This document shows, piece by piece, positions 16,803-26,425 of a DNA stretch of 64,000 bases (position 1 is its first letter; every line of letters begins with the position of its first letter). Both the position numbers and the translations under genes were made by a program. Origin of the DNA: Pseudomonas asiatica (GTDB lineage: Bacteria; Pseudomonadota; Gammaproteobacteria; Pseudomonadales; Pseudomonadaceae); assembly GCF_009932335.1 (NCBI RefSeq), contig NZ_BLJF01000001.1, positions 2,294,001 to 2,358,000 on the forward strand. Direction: 5' to 3'. A model generated the notes under the pieces. It did no database searches. It saw nothing but the letters and a program-made list of their open reading frames with translations, and was not told the DNA's origin.

Positions 16803-18973
16803 GCCTGGTATTCATCGACTTCCTCACCTACGTGCTGTTCGGCCTGAAGATCCTCGCGATCATCCTGGCCTCGCTGATGTTCCTGCTGGGTCTGGATGAT
16901 CTGTTCATCGACCTGTGCTACTGGGGCCGCAAGCTGATCCGGCGCTTTCGCATCTACGACAAGTACGAGAAAGCCGACGAAAAACGCCTGTTCGAGGTGC
17001 CGGAGAAACCGCTGGCCATCATGGTCCCAGCCTGGAACGAAGTGGGCGTGGTGGGCGAGATGGCGCGCCTGGCAGCCTCGACCATCGACTACGAGAACTA
17101 CCAGATCTTCGTCGGCACCTACCCCAACGACCCGCAAACCCAGGCCGATGTCGACGCCGTGTGCCTGCACTACCCCAACGTGCACAAGGTGGTCTGCGCC
17201 CGCCCCGGCCCCACCAGCAAGGCCGACTGCCTGAACAACATCATCGACGCGCTGCTGCGCTTCCAGCAGGACGCCGGCATCGAGTTTGCCGGTTTCATCC
17301 TGCACGACGCCGAAGACGTGATCTCGCCCATGGAGCTGCGCCTGTTCAACTACCTGCTGCCGAACAAGGACATGATCCAGATCCCGGTGTACCCCTACGC
17401 ACCGGAATGGAAAGGCTTCACCGCCGGCCACTATGTCGACGAGTTCGCCGAAAACCACGGCAAGGACGTGATCGTGCGCGAGGCCCTGACCGGCCAGGTG
17501 CCCAGCGCCGGGGTCGGCACCTGCTTCAGCCGCCGCGCCATCAGCGCGCTGCTCGAGGACGGCGACGGCATCGCCTTCGACGTACAGAGCCTCACCGAAG
17601 ACTACGACATCGGCTTCCGCCTGAAGCAGAAGGGCATGAAGTGCATTTTCGCCCGCTACTCCATCACCGACCCGGCGCTGACCCTGAAGCAGGAATGGCG
17701 CCCGGGCATGAGCCGCGAATTTTCCCAGGTGATCTGCGTGCGCGAGCACTTCCCGCGCGACTGGCAGCATGCCATCCGGCAAAAGTCGCGGTGGATCGTC
17801 GGCATCGTGTTCCAGGGCACCAGCAACCTCGGCTGGAGTCGCAAGGGCGCGCTCAACTACTTCCTCTGGCGCGACCGCCGCGGGCTGTTCGCCTACCTGC
17901 TGAGTTTCCTGGTCAACCTGTTGCTGCTGGTGTTGCTGGCCATGTGGCTGGTCACGGTGATTGCGCCGGAGTCGTGGCGCTTCATGTCGATCCTCAGCGA
18001 CAGCTGGCTGCTGACCACCTTGCTGTGGCTGAACGGGCTGATGCTGTTCAACCGCTTGTTCCAGCGCGCCTGGTTCGTCACCCGCTTCTATGGCATCGGC
18101 GAAGGGCTGCTGTCGGCACCGCGGATGATGTGGAGCAACTTCGTCAACTTCTTCGCCAACCTGCGTGCCCTGCGCCAGGTGATGGAAATGGGTGACTCGC
18201 GGCGCGTGGCCTGGGACAAGACCACCCACGAATTCCCCGCCATCGCTGCCCCCGCCCGCACGCCGCTGGGTCAGCGCCTGGTGGCCAAGGGCCTGATCAG
18301 CGACGAACAACTGCAACAGGCGATCACCAGCCCGGTACGCCGGCGCCTGGGCCGCGAGCTGCTGCTGCGCGGCTGGCTGAATAGCGAACAGCTGGTCGCC
18401 ACCCTGGCTGAGCAGATGGACCTGCCCTGGGCGCCGCTGAACCCGTTCAAGCTCGACCCGCAGCTGATCGCCAAACTGCCGCGCAAGCTGGCGACGCACT
18501 ATGGCGTGCTGCCGGTGGCCGAAGACGGCGACACGCTGGTACTGGCCAGCGAAAGCCCGGTGAGCCAGGTGTCGCTGGGGGTAATCAGCCGCCACCTGAA
18601 GCGCCCGGTCAGCGCCCGCCTGGCGCCCCAGGGCCGGGTGACCCTGGGCCTGCGCTACCACTACCCAAGCCCCTGGCAGAAGCCGGAAACCCGCGACATG
18701 CTGGCCATCCTCGAGCGTCACCAGGACGACGAAGTGCTGCTGGAACAGGTCAGCCATCACCAGGTAATGCTCGGCGCCCTGCTGCAGGTGCGCGGCATGG
18801 TCCCGGTCACTTTGTTCAACCAGGCGCTGATCGACTTCGACCCGGAACACCAGAGCCTCGGCGAGCACCTGATCGCCCGCGGCATCATCACCGAGCAGGT
18901 GCTGCAGCAGGCGCTGATCGAACAGGCCAGCGAACAGCAGGCCGCCTTTGACCTGACCCGGGAGGTGGCATGA
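16799..18973 (+). CDS. nfrB: NfrB-like inner-membrane glycosyltransferase with MshEN domain
   Basis: A 724-residue protein. Two N-terminal membrane segments are followed by a GT2 domain with the acidic motif HDAEDVISP (about 169), the acceptor motif LTEDYD (about 264) and RQKSRWIVG (about 330), the QxxRW-like signature of processive synthases. Further membrane segments follow at about 360-440. Residues about 490-620 form an MshEN domain (RRLGRELLLRGWLNSEQLVATL), a known c-di-GMP-binding fold. In E. coli NfrB makes a surface polysaccharide that phage N4 uses as receptor and is switched on by c-di-GMP. It heads an operon with nfrA and a DUF4434 gene, all with stop/start overlaps. Confidence 0.88.
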   Translation: MSLVFIDFLTYVLFGLKILAIILASLMFLLGLDDLFIDLCYWGRKLIRRFRIYDKYEKADEKRLFEVPEKPLAIMVPAWNEVGVVGEMARLAASTIDYENYQIFVGTYPNDPQTQADVDAVCLHYPNVHKVVCARPGPTSKADCLNNIIDALLRFQQDAGIEFAGFILHDAEDVISPMELRLFNYLLPNKDMIQIPVYPYAPEWKGFTAGHYVDEFAENHGKDVIVREALTGQVPSAGVGTCFSRRAISALLEDGDGIAFDVQSLTEDYDIGFRLKQKGMKCIFARYSITDPALTLKQEWRPGMSREFSQVICVREHFPRDWQHAIRQKSRWIVGIVFQGTSNLGWSRKGALNYFLWRDRRGLFAYLLSFLVNLLLLVLLAMWLVTVIAPESWRFMSILSDSWLLTTLLWLNGLMLFNRLFQRAWFVTRFYGIGEGLLSAPRMMWSNFVNFFANLRALRQVMEMGDSRRVAWDKTTHEFPAIAAPARTPLGQRLVAKGLISDEQLQQAITSPVRRRLGRELLLRGWLNSEQLVATLAEQMDLPWAPLNPFKLDPQLIAKLPRKLATHYGVLPVAEDGDTLVLASESPVSQVSLGVISRHLKRPVSARLAPQGRVTLGLRYHYPSPWQKPETRDMLAILERHQDDEVLLEQVSHHQVMLGALLQVRGMVPVTLFNQALIDFDPEHQSLGEHLIARGIITEQVLQQALIEQASEQQAAFDLTREVA

Positions 18974-21900
18974 AGCCGCGCTTTTCCCTCACCTTCACTG
19001 GCTTGTTGCTGTGTTCCGCCGCCCTGCCCTGCGCCGCTTCGGCGCCGATGACCGACTTTCAGCGGTTCACCAGTTACCCGTTCATGGAGCGCAGCTACCG
19101 CGAAGCGAAGAAGGACAACTGGGCCGAGGTCGAACGCCTGACCCGCCACGTGCTGGGCCGGGTGCCGAACAACGACGAAGCGCGTGCACTGCTGGTGGAG
19201 GCACTGGCTCATCAGCGCCGCTACAAGGAGGCCGAAGCCCTTGCCGAACAACTGGGTGACAGCCCCGAACACGCCAACGCCCTGCTGGAACTACGCTTGA
19301 CCTGGATCGAACAGGACCCACCGCCGGCCAGCCAGGTGGAACAATGGCTGGCCAGCAGCGACGGCGCTCAACGGGTTCGCCTGTGGCAGGCCTACAGCCT
19401 GAGCCTGGCCAGATTCGGGGGTGCTGCCAGGGCGCTGGACTGGCTCAACCATCTGCCGCCACAGGGCGACGGCCAAGTGCTGCGCCTGGCCCGAGCCAAC
19501 TTCGCCGAACAACTGCGCAACTGGAAGGAAACCATCGAGCAGTTACAGCCGCTGGCCGAGCAAGGCCAATTGCCTGCGCAGGACTGGCAGCGCCTGGCCA
19601 ATGCGTATATCCAGCAGGTGGATGAAAAAGGGTTGAACGCGCTGTTGCCCAGCGCCCCTTCCCCCGAAGCAGCCAACCAGGCCCGCCTGGCCATGGCCAA
19701 CCGCGCCATCGCCGTCGGCCAGAACCAGCAGGCCCGGCATTGGCTGCAGGCACTGCCCGCCGAGCAGTTGAACCAGCCCGAGCAGCGCCAGCAACTGTGG
19801 GAGCTGGCCCGCGCAGGCGACGACGCGCCGCTGGTGCAGCGCCTGAGCAACGAACTGCAACGCCCCTGCCTGGAAACCGTCGACTGGCTGTCGCGCCGCG
19901 ACCCGCAGCTGGCGCGCGAGCAGTTCAAGGGCTGCACAGCCAGCACTGACCCAAAGGCCTACGCCGTGCTCAAGCAACGCCTGTACGGCGACCCGCCCCA
20001 GCCCCCGCAACCACGTACCGCCGCCGAGTGGGAGCAACGCTATCGGCAGAGCGGCGATATGGCCGCACTGGAGCAAGCTACCTTCCTGCTGATGCAGCAA
20101 GGCCATGACGAACACGCCCGGCAATTGCTGGAGCAGGCCTACGACCGCCACCAAGGCCGCCTTGCACCGTCGCTGCTGCAACGCCTTGGCAACCTGTATG
20201 CACGTAACGACGGGCCGCTGGACACCCGCCGCATGCTCGGCCTGGTCCCTCGGGTCGACGCCAGTACCCGGGCCCAGTTGCTCGGCCGCCTTGCCGAGGC
20301 TGGCCAGTGCGATGCCGTGCGCCAGGCAGTACCGGCCACCCCGAGCGAACCTGGCCAGTACCGCGCCCTGGGCCGCTGCGCCATGCCCGACCAGCCAGGC
20401 GAAGCGGTGGTCTACTACCAGGCCGCCGAGCGCCTGGGCGACAGCGGGAGCCGCCTGCCCCTGGCCTATGCCCTGGAAGCCGCTGGTGACTCCGAAGCGG
20501 CCCTGCCCATCTGGCGCACCCAGCCGGACAGCGCCTGGACCGACAACGCCCGCCTCACTGCCGCTCGCGGCGCGTTGAACGCCGGCGACGCACAAGCGGC
20601 CCGGCGCTATTGGGACGCCGCCGCACACGATAGCGCCGACGATTGGGCCCTGGGTGCCGCCATCGCCCAGCGCCAAGGCGATTACCAGGCGGCGCTGGGC
20701 TTCCAGCGCCAGGCCCTGGCACACAACCCGCGGGCCGACCACTACTACGCGGCCTCCAGCACCGCGCAACTGGCTGGCGACAGTGCCCAGAGCAGCGCCT
20801 GGCTGGCAGAAGCCGTGCGCCTGGCTCCCGACCAGCCACGCTACCGCGCCGACTACGGCATGCGCCTGGCCGGCTCGACGGACAAGGCCCAGCGCCGCCA
20901 GTCGATCCCCTACCTGGAACGCGCCACCCACGACTTCCCCGAGGACTACCGCCTTGGCGAGACGCTGGCCTTGCGCTACGACGAAGCCGAAGACAGCGCT
21001 TCGGCGCGCCGCGAACTGCGCCGCATCCTCGATGTGGAGCAGGACCTGGTCGACGGCGACGACGAATACGGCAGCCTGGAAGCGCGCAAGTACCGCCAGC
21101 GCCGCGCCCACGAAAGCCTGTCACGGCGCGACACCATCACCCTGGCCAGCACCTGGTCGCCGGCCGGCACCTCGACCAACGACAAGTTCCTCGACAATGG
21201 CCAGCGCAGCGGCACTTCGCGCCGCGCGCAATCGCAGAACGTGCAACTGGCCATGTGGGACCACGCCCTGGGCGAAGAGCCCAGCCGCAACGGCAGCACC
21301 CTGTCTGTGTATGGCCGCGTGCTGTTCGGTGGGCAAAGCCGCACCGACTACGCGCAAAGCATGGGTACCGGTGTCGGCCTGCGCTACAAACCATTCGGCC
21401 AGGCCAACCTCAACCTGTATGCCGAGCTGTACCACCAGCGTCAGATCGACGAGGAACACTACCGCGGGCTGAGCCTGGGCCAACTGCTTAGCCCCGCCAA
21501 GGTCGGCGGCAACTGGGGCGACCTGCGTCACCACGCCGAATCGAGCAACGACCTGCTGTTGCGGGCCACCGCTTCTTTCCTCGACCAGGGCGACTGGCGC
21601 AACGACTGGCGGGTCGATGAAGACGACTGGAACGAACGCTTCCTCTACCTCGACGCCGCCTGGTGGACCCGTGCCGGCGACCACGCCTGGCTGTCGCGCT
21701 ACCAGCAAGGCCACGCCTGGAAGCTGCCGGGCAGCTCACCGCAAACCATCATGCCCTATGGTTTTGTCGAGTTTTCCAGCCAGGACCCGAGCAACGACTG
21801 GCGCCAGGACGCCCGGGCCGGGGTGGGCGTGCGCTGGCAATGGTGGTTCGATGACGACCGCTACAATGCCTACCGCGGTTCGCTGAAAGTGCGTGCCGAG

Positions 21901-21975
21901 TACCAGCAATCGCTGGGCGGCAATCTATACGAGCGCGCCAATGGCGTGCTGGTCGGTGCGGAGATGACCTTCTGA
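18970..21975 (+). CDS. nfrA: NfrA-like outer-membrane TPR/beta-barrel protein
   Basis: A 1001-residue protein with an N-terminal signal peptide (LTFTGLLLCSAALPCAASA), a long TPR-rich periplasmic region (about 40-700), and a C-terminal part rich in alternating aromatic residues typical of a beta-barrel, ending in TF (LVGAEMTF). It corresponds to NfrA, the outer-membrane partner of NfrB and the protein contacted by phage N4. Its ATG overlaps the nfrB stop (ATGA). Together they would make and export the glycan across the outer membrane. Confidence 0.85.
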   Translation: MKPRFSLTFTGLLLCSAALPCAASAPMTDFQRFTSYPFMERSYREAKKDNWAEVERLTRHVLGRVPNNDEARALLVEALAHQRRYKEAEALAEQLGDSPEHANALLELRLTWIEQDPPPASQVEQWLASSDGAQRVRLWQAYSLSLARFGGAARALDWLNHLPPQGDGQVLRLARANFAEQLRNWKETIEQLQPLAEQGQLPAQDWQRLANAYIQQVDEKGLNALLPSAPSPEAANQARLAMANRAIAVGQNQQARHWLQALPAEQLNQPEQRQQLWELARAGDDAPLVQRLSNELQRPCLETVDWLSRRDPQLAREQFKGCTASTDPKAYAVLKQRLYGDPPQPPQPRTAAEWEQRYRQSGDMAALEQATFLLMQQGHDEHARQLLEQAYDRHQGRLAPSLLQRLGNLYARNDGPLDTRRMLGLVPRVDASTRAQLLGRLAEAGQCDAVRQAVPATPSEPGQYRALGRCAMPDQPGEAVVYYQAAERLGDSGSRLPLAYALEAAGDSEAALPIWRTQPDSAWTDNARLTAARGALNAGDAQAARRYWDAAAHDSADDWALGAAIAQRQGDYQAALGFQRQALAHNPRADHYYAASSTAQLAGDSAQSSAWLAEAVRLAPDQPRYRADYGMRLAGSTDKAQRRQSIPYLERATHDFPEDYRLGETLALRYDEAEDSASARRELRRILDVEQDLVDGDDEYGSLEARKYRQRRAHESLSRRDTITLASTWSPAGTSTNDKFLDNGQRSGTSRRAQSQNVQLAMWDHALGEEPSRNGSTLSVYGRVLFGGQSRTDYAQSMGTGVGLRYKPFGQANLNLYAELYHQRQIDEEHYRGLSLGQLLSPAKVGGNWGDLRHHAESSNDLLLRATASFLDQGDWRNDWRVDEDDWNERFLYLDAAWWTRAGDHAWLSRYQQGHAWKLPGSSPQTIMPYGFVEFSSQDPSNDWRQDARAGVGVRWQWWFDDDRYNAYRGSLKVRAEYQQSLGGNLYERANGVLVGAEMTF

Positions 21976-22814
21976 TGCGTACGTTCCTAGCCCTCTGCCT
22001 GGTTGCCCTGTGCCTGCCAGCCAGCGCCGACCAGCGCCTGTTCTACCAACCCCTCAACCGCGACGCCAATGTCACCCCCGCCCAGTGGCAGCAACTGTGG
22101 CACGCCACCGTGGCCCAGGGCGGCAAAACCCTGATCGTGCAGTGGAGCGCCTATGGCGACAGCGATTTCGGCGGTGCCCAGGGCTGGCTGGCCGACAGCC
22201 TGCGCAGCGCGCGTGCCCAGGGCCTGCAACTGGTGCTGGGGCTGTACATGGACCCGGCCTATTACCAGCGCATCGACGAGCTGGACGGTGAAGGCCTGAA
22301 CAGCTACTGGAAGGCGCAGCTGGGGCGCTCGCTCAGCCAGTATCAGCAACTGCGCCAGGCGTGGCAGTTGCCGGTGGACGGCTGGTACCTGCCCATGGAG
22401 CTGGACGACCATCACTTTCGCGAGGCCGAGCGCCGGGATGCCCTGCGCAGCCAGTTGCAGGCCTTCAACCGGCAACTGGACAAGCCTTTGCACATCAGTG
22501 CTTTCAGCGCCGGCAAACTCTCACCGCGGGTCAATGCCGCATGGCTGGATCAACTGGCCGGGTTGGGCTTGACTGTGTGGTGGCAGGATGGCGCCGGGAC
22601 CGGGCGCTTGCCCGCGTTGGTGCGCCAGGGTTACGAGCAGGCTTTGCCGTGCCGGGTTGGCGTGGTGCGCGAGGCGTTCCGCCAGGTGAGCGCGCCAGGC
22701 CAGGCGTTTCGGGCTGAGCCTGCCCAGCCGAAGCTGGGCGCCGGGTGCCATGCCGAGGCGGTGTTCGACCTGCGTTACCGGCCATGGGCCCGGGGTGTTC
22801 TGCCCACCAATTGA
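21975..22814 (+). CDS. Periplasmic DUF4434 glycosidase-like protein of the nfr operon
   Basis: A 279-residue protein with a clear signal peptide (FLALCLVALCLPASADQ) and a TIM-barrel-like body: TLIVQWSAYGDSDFGG, LQLVLGLYMDPAYYQ, VDGWYLPMELDDHHF with acidic residues that could be catalytic, and GLTVWWQDGAG. It matches DUF4434, seen in the YbcH protein next to nfrA/nfrB in E. coli. A periplasmic glycan hydrolase or trimming role is a reasonable guess. The start overlaps the nfrA stop (TGATG), so it is the third gene of the operon. Confidence 0.75.
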   Translation: MRTFLALCLVALCLPASADQRLFYQPLNRDANVTPAQWQQLWHATVAQGGKTLIVQWSAYGDSDFGGAQGWLADSLRSARAQGLQLVLGLYMDPAYYQRIDELDGEGLNSYWKAQLGRSLSQYQQLRQAWQLPVDGWYLPMELDDHHFREAERRDALRSQLQAFNRQLDKPLHISAFSAGKLSPRVNAAWLDQLAGLGLTVWWQDGAGTGRLPALVRQGYEQALPCRVGVVREAFRQVSAPGQAFRAEPAQPKLGAGCHAEAVFDLRYRPWARGVLPTN

Positions 22815-22826
22815 GTCCCCAGGCCT

Positions 22827-22905
22827 GGCCTCTTCGCAGCACAAGGCTGCTCCTACAGGAGAAATGCGTCACCTGTAGGAGCAGCCTTGTGCTGCGAAAG
22901 GGCCG
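22827..22905. repeat. Inverted REP pair
   Basis: Two facing REP units of the CAGCCTTGTGCTGCGAA type between the nfr operon and the diguanylate cyclase gene. Confidence 0.85.
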
Positions 22906-22937
22906 GGACCGGCATGGTAGTACTCTCAGGAGCCCGA

Positions 22938-24029
22938 ATGTTCAAGACCATCGAAGCCCACGTTCGCAAACAGGTCGCCCCCGCCGCCCTGCGCGCCGAA
23001 TTCCGCCAGCACGAATTCGAGCTCATGCGCCCGTTCTGCCTGCTGGTATTCTGCGTCAGCATTCTGATCTGGCTGGTTTTCGACCTGATCGTCAGCTTCC
23101 TCGGCGGCCAGGGTTTCACCTGGCTGTCCTATCTGTTCATCACCCTGCTCGGCAGCCTCACCGTGGTACTGCGGTTCACCCGTCGCAGCCATCACTTCGA
23201 TGTACTCAACCTGCTGTTCATCGCCGCCATCACCCTGGGCATGCGCCTGGTGATCGAAGGCATCCCGGTGGCCCAGCGCCCGGTATGGCTGGTGCTCGGG
23301 GTGTCCACCGTGCTGTATGCCGTTTCGGTGCTACCGGTGCGGCGCTGGTCGTTCTTCTGCGCCATGGCCATCACCTGGGTGGTGCTCAACCCGTTCTACC
23401 ACACCCGTATCGGGCCGGACGAACTCGAAGGCGCCATGCTGATCAGCTACGCGGTGTTCCTCAGCGGCCTGGTCATCTACAGCTACCTGCAGATGCGCAA
23501 GGCCAAGCTGCACAACTTCTACCTGTCCAAGGTGCTGCTGGACCAGGCCTATGTCGATGCCCTGACCGAAATCCCCAATCGCCGCTCGTTCATGGCCCAG
23601 GCCGGCCACCAGCTGCGCCTGGCCACGGCCGAGCAGTACCTGGCGATGATCGACATCGACAACTTCAAGCGGGTGAATGACCGTTTTGGCCATGACGTGG
23701 GCGATGAAGTACTCAAGCGCGTGGCCCTGCATATCAAGGCGAGCATGGCCGGTTACGAGTTTGCCCGACTGGGTGGTGAGGAATTCGCGATCTTTTTCCA
23801 GGGGCTGGACCAGCAAGGCGCCGAGCAACGAGTGGCGGCGCTGTGCCAACGAGTACGTGAAGATGTTGGCGAACACCCGGTAACCATCAGCATTGGCCTC
23901 ACCCGGGTGGACCAGGGCGACAGCCTGACCACGGCGCTGGTGCGCGCCGACCAGGCGCTGTACGAGGCCAAGCACAGTGGCAAGGACCGGTTTGTGCTGT
24001 GGTCTGCCCGGCTGGCAGAAAGTGATTAG
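22938..24029 (+). CDS. Membrane-bound diguanylate cyclase
   Basis: A 363-residue protein with six or so N-terminal membrane segments (about 30-200) and a C-terminal GGDEF domain with an intact GGEEF active site (about 279-283), preceded by MIDIDNFKRVNDRFGHDVGDEVL. It should make c-di-GMP from two GTP at the inner membrane. The allosteric RxxD inhibitory site five residues before GGEEF is absent (AGYEFARL there), so product inhibition is probably lost. The start has CAGGAG upstream. Lying just after the NfrB/MshEN operon, it is the natural candidate for supplying its c-di-GMP; a REP pair separates them, so it may have its own promoter. Confidence 0.9.
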   Translation: MFKTIEAHVRKQVAPAALRAEFRQHEFELMRPFCLLVFCVSILIWLVFDLIVSFLGGQGFTWLSYLFITLLGSLTVVLRFTRRSHHFDVLNLLFIAAITLGMRLVIEGIPVAQRPVWLVLGVSTVLYAVSVLPVRRWSFFCAMAITWVVLNPFYHTRIGPDELEGAMLISYAVFLSGLVIYSYLQMRKAKLHNFYLSKVLLDQAYVDALTEIPNRRSFMAQAGHQLRLATAEQYLAMIDIDNFKRVNDRFGHDVGDEVLKRVALHIKASMAGYEFARLGGEEFAIFFQGLDQQGAEQRVAALCQRVREDVGEHPVTISIGLTRVDQGDSLTTALVRADQALYEAKHSGKDRFVLWSARLAESD

Positions 24030-24031
24030 CA

Positions 24032-24138
24032 GGCCCGGCCCTTTCGCGGGTAAACCCGCTCCCACAGGTGCTCCACAGTGTTTGAAATCTGTACGGCTCT
24101 TGTAGGAGCGGGTTCACCCGCGAAAGGGCCGGCACAGG
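24032..24138. repeat. Inverted REP pair
   Basis: Two facing REP units of the GAGCGGGTTCACCCGCGAAAGGGCC type fill the gap between the convergent diguanylate cyclase and sensor kinase genes. Confidence 0.85.
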
Positions 24139-24145
24139 CACCCAA

Positions 24146-25444
24146 TCACCCGGCAGGCAAGCGAATCCGGAACTGCGCGCCCCCCAGCGCCGACTGCGCC
24201 ACGGTCAAGGTGCCACCCTGCCCCTCGATCGCCCGCCGGCTGATCGCCAAGCCCAGGCCAAACCCTCCGGTATTGCGGTCACGGCTACGGTCCAGGCGGT
24301 AGAACGGCTGGAAAATCCGCTCGCGCTCCTCCACCGGAATACCGATCCCGTCATCCTCCACCGTCACCAGGCAGGCGCCATCGTCTTCCAGACGCAAGCG
24401 CAGCAACAGGCTTTCGTCGCAGTAACGCATGGCATTGCGCACCAGGTTCTGCACCGCCCGTGCCGTCAGCCGTGGGTCCAGCACAAAACGCGGCAGATCC
24501 CCCTCGGCCCGCACTTCCCACTGGATACCCCGGCCATCGAGCTCCTCGGCAAAGCCGCCGAGCACGCTGTCGACCAGCTCCAGCAACGACACCTCGACCC
24601 GCTCGCGGGCCTGGTCGGCGTTGTACAGCCGGCTGTAGGACAACAGCTCCAGCACCAGCTCATCCAGCTCACGCACATGCCCCACCAGCTCCAGCAGGCG
24701 CTTGCGGCTGGCCGGCGGCACTTCGTCGAACAGCAGCACCAGGCCGAAATCCAGCCGGGTCAACGGCGTGCGCAACTCGTGCGACACCGCATTGAGCAGC
24801 TCGCGCTGCTGGTTCACGTGGCGTTCCAGGTCACTGGCCATGGTGTCGAACACCCCAGCCAGCTCACCGATGTTGGAGTGCGGCGAGATGTGCGTACGCT
24901 CGGCCATCTGCCCCTGGCCCAGGCGCCGGGCGGTTTCCTTGAGGCGCTCCAGGTCGCGCCAGTGCGGCCATACCCACAGCAACAGGCAACCGAGCATCGC
25001 TGCACCGATCAGGACGGTCACACCCCACGACAGCACGTTGATATCCAGCGGGTCTGGCGGTGAGTGCAGGCGCACCAGCCATTCCTTGTCCAGCGGCGCC
25101 AACACCGTCTCGTAGTAGCCCCATTCGGCAATGCGCACGGCGTACAGGCCGTGCTCCAGGCGCGCCTGCTCGTCCTCGCTCAGGTCAGCCTGGTCCATGC
25201 GCAGCAGTTGCAGTTCCAGCGGCGCGAAATCACTGGCCAGCTCTTGCTCCACCGCCGGCCACTGCTCACGCGGGGCCTGACGGAACTGGCGCACGATCAG
25301 CGACTGCACGCCCTTGGCCTGGTCCAGGTTGTAGGCCATGAAGCGGTCCTGGAACAGGCCGACGATGGTGTCGGGGATGAACAACAGTGCACCGGCATAG
25401 GCAACGATGATCACCAGGTACAGCCGCACCAGAATCTTCAGCAT
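24146..25444 (-). CDS. RstB-like sensor histidine kinase
   Basis: A 432-residue kinase. A membrane segment at residues 5-27 and another at about 145-165 enclose a periplasmic sensor of the RstB type. A HAMP linker (about 165-215) follows, then the phosphoacceptor His in NAVSHELRTPLTRLDFG (about 225), the N-box NLVRNAMRYCDE, and the G boxes VEDDGIGIP and GGFGLGLAIS. It begins seven bases after the response-regulator stop codon, so the two genes form an operon. The adjacent divergent RND pump is the likely target of the system. Confidence 0.9.
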   Translation of the reverse strand: MLKILVRLYLVIIVAYAGALLFIPDTIVGLFQDRFMAYNLDQAKGVQSLIVRQFRQAPREQWPAVEQELASDFAPLELQLLRMDQADLSEDEQARLEHGLYAVRIAEWGYYETVLAPLDKEWLVRLHSPPDPLDINVLSWGVTVLIGAAMLGCLLLWVWPHWRDLERLKETARRLGQGQMAERTHISPHSNIGELAGVFDTMASDLERHVNQQRELLNAVSHELRTPLTRLDFGLVLLFDEVPPASRKRLLELVGHVRELDELVLELLSYSRLYNADQARERVEVSLLELVDSVLGGFAEELDGRGIQWEVRAEGDLPRFVLDPRLTARAVQNLVRNAMRYCDESLLLRLRLEDDGACLVTVEDDGIGIPVEERERIFQPFYRLDRSRDRNTGGFGLGLAISRRAIEGQGGTLTVAQSALGGAQFRIRLPAG

Positions 25445-25450
25445 GGGTGG

Positions 25451-26152
25451 TCAGCACTCCCACTCGACACGGCTGAACAGATAGCCCTTGCCCCACACGG
25501 TCTTGATCTTGCGCGCTTCGCCGGCGTTATCGTCGAACTTGCGCCGCAGCTTGGAGATGGCCACGTCCACCGAGCGGTCGGTGCCGTTGAACTCGATACC
25601 CCGCAGTTGCTGCAGGATGCGGTCGCGGTTCAGCACTTCGCCGGCATTGCGCGCCAGTACCACCAGCAGGTTGTACTCGCCGCTGGACAGCTCCACCTCT
25701 TCGCCACGCCAGCTCACGGTGCGCTCGGCCAGGTCGATGCGCAGGCCACCGATCAGGATCAGGTCGTTGTCCAGGCGCGGCTCGTTGACGCTGCTGCGAC
25801 GCAGCAGGGTACGCACGCGGGCCAGCAGTACACGCGGTTCGCAGGGTTTGGTCACGTAGTCGTCGGCGCCCATTTCCAGGCCCAGGACCTGGTCGTGGCT
25901 GTCGTCGCGGGCGGTCAGCATCAGGATCGGCAGGCCCTGCGACTCCTGGCGCAGCAGGCGGCACAGCTGCAGGCCGTCGATGCCCGGCAGCATCAGGTCG
26001 AGGATGACCAGGTCGGGCTTTTGCCGGCGGTACTCGTCAAGCACATGATCGCCACGGGCGATCACCTGGACATGGAAGTCATTGCGTTGCAGGTAGCTGG
26101 CGATCAGTTCGGACAGGGCGCTGTCGTCTTCGACCAGGAAAATATTCGGCAT
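25451..26152 (-). CDS. RstA-like OmpR-family response regulator
   Basis: A 233-residue protein with a receiver domain (acidic pocket E8-D9-D10, phospho-acceptor D52 in LVILDLMLPG, conserved T/A and K in LMLTARDD and YVTKP) and a winged-helix DNA-binding domain (DRSVDVAISKLRRKF and the terminal VWGKGYLFSRVE). The start MPNIFLVEDD at 26152 is fixed by homology; no good ribosome-binding site is visible. Divergent from the RND efflux operon, with an OmpR-type direct repeat between. Confidence 0.92.
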   Translation of the reverse strand: MPNIFLVEDDSALSELIASYLQRNDFHVQVIARGDHVLDEYRRQKPDLVILDLMLPGIDGLQLCRLLRQESQGLPILMLTARDDSHDQVLGLEMGADDYVTKPCEPRVLLARVRTLLRRSSVNEPRLDNDLILIGGLRIDLAERTVSWRGEEVELSSGEYNLLVVLARNAGEVLNRDRILQQLRGIEFNGTDRSVDVAISKLRRKFDDNAGEARKIKTVWGKGYLFSRVEWEC

Positions 26153-26188
26153 AGGCGCTTGGGAATCTGGGTTGGGGTAAGACCTCAC

Positions 26189-26291
26189 CGGCCTCTTCGC
26201 GGGCTTGCCCGCTCCCACAGGGACCCAACAGCACTTGAAAGCTGTGCAGTCCCTGTGGGAGCGGGCAAGCCCGCGAAGAGGCCGGTACAGG
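26189..26291. repeat. Inverted REP pair
   Basis: Two facing REP units (GAGCGGGCAAGCCCGCGAAG type) in the intergenic region between the response regulator and the RND operon. Confidence 0.85.
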
Positions 26292-26333
26292 AATACTCAG
26301 GATATAGAACACTACAGGCAGACAGGATTGTTC

Positions 26334-26350
26334 TTCACACTTTTTCACAC
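26334..26350 (+). promoter_or_regulatory. Candidate OmpR-family binding site
   Basis: Direct repeat TTCACAC-TTT-TTCACAC with half-sites exactly 10 bp apart, one helical turn, as OmpR-family regulators need. It lies 76 bp before the RND adaptor gene and 180 bp from the divergent regulator gene, so it could serve autoregulation and pump control. Confidence 0.45.
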
Positions 26351-26425
26351 TCGTCCTACAGGTATTAACAGCCACGCAAGGAACGCCTGCCGTAGCATAC
26401 CGGCGGTCATCATCGGAAGATCCGT

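Noticed and set aside
22745-24029. REP clusters as CRISPR arrays
   Set aside because: Units occur as single or facing palindromes at scattered intergenic sites, without regular spacers or cas genes.
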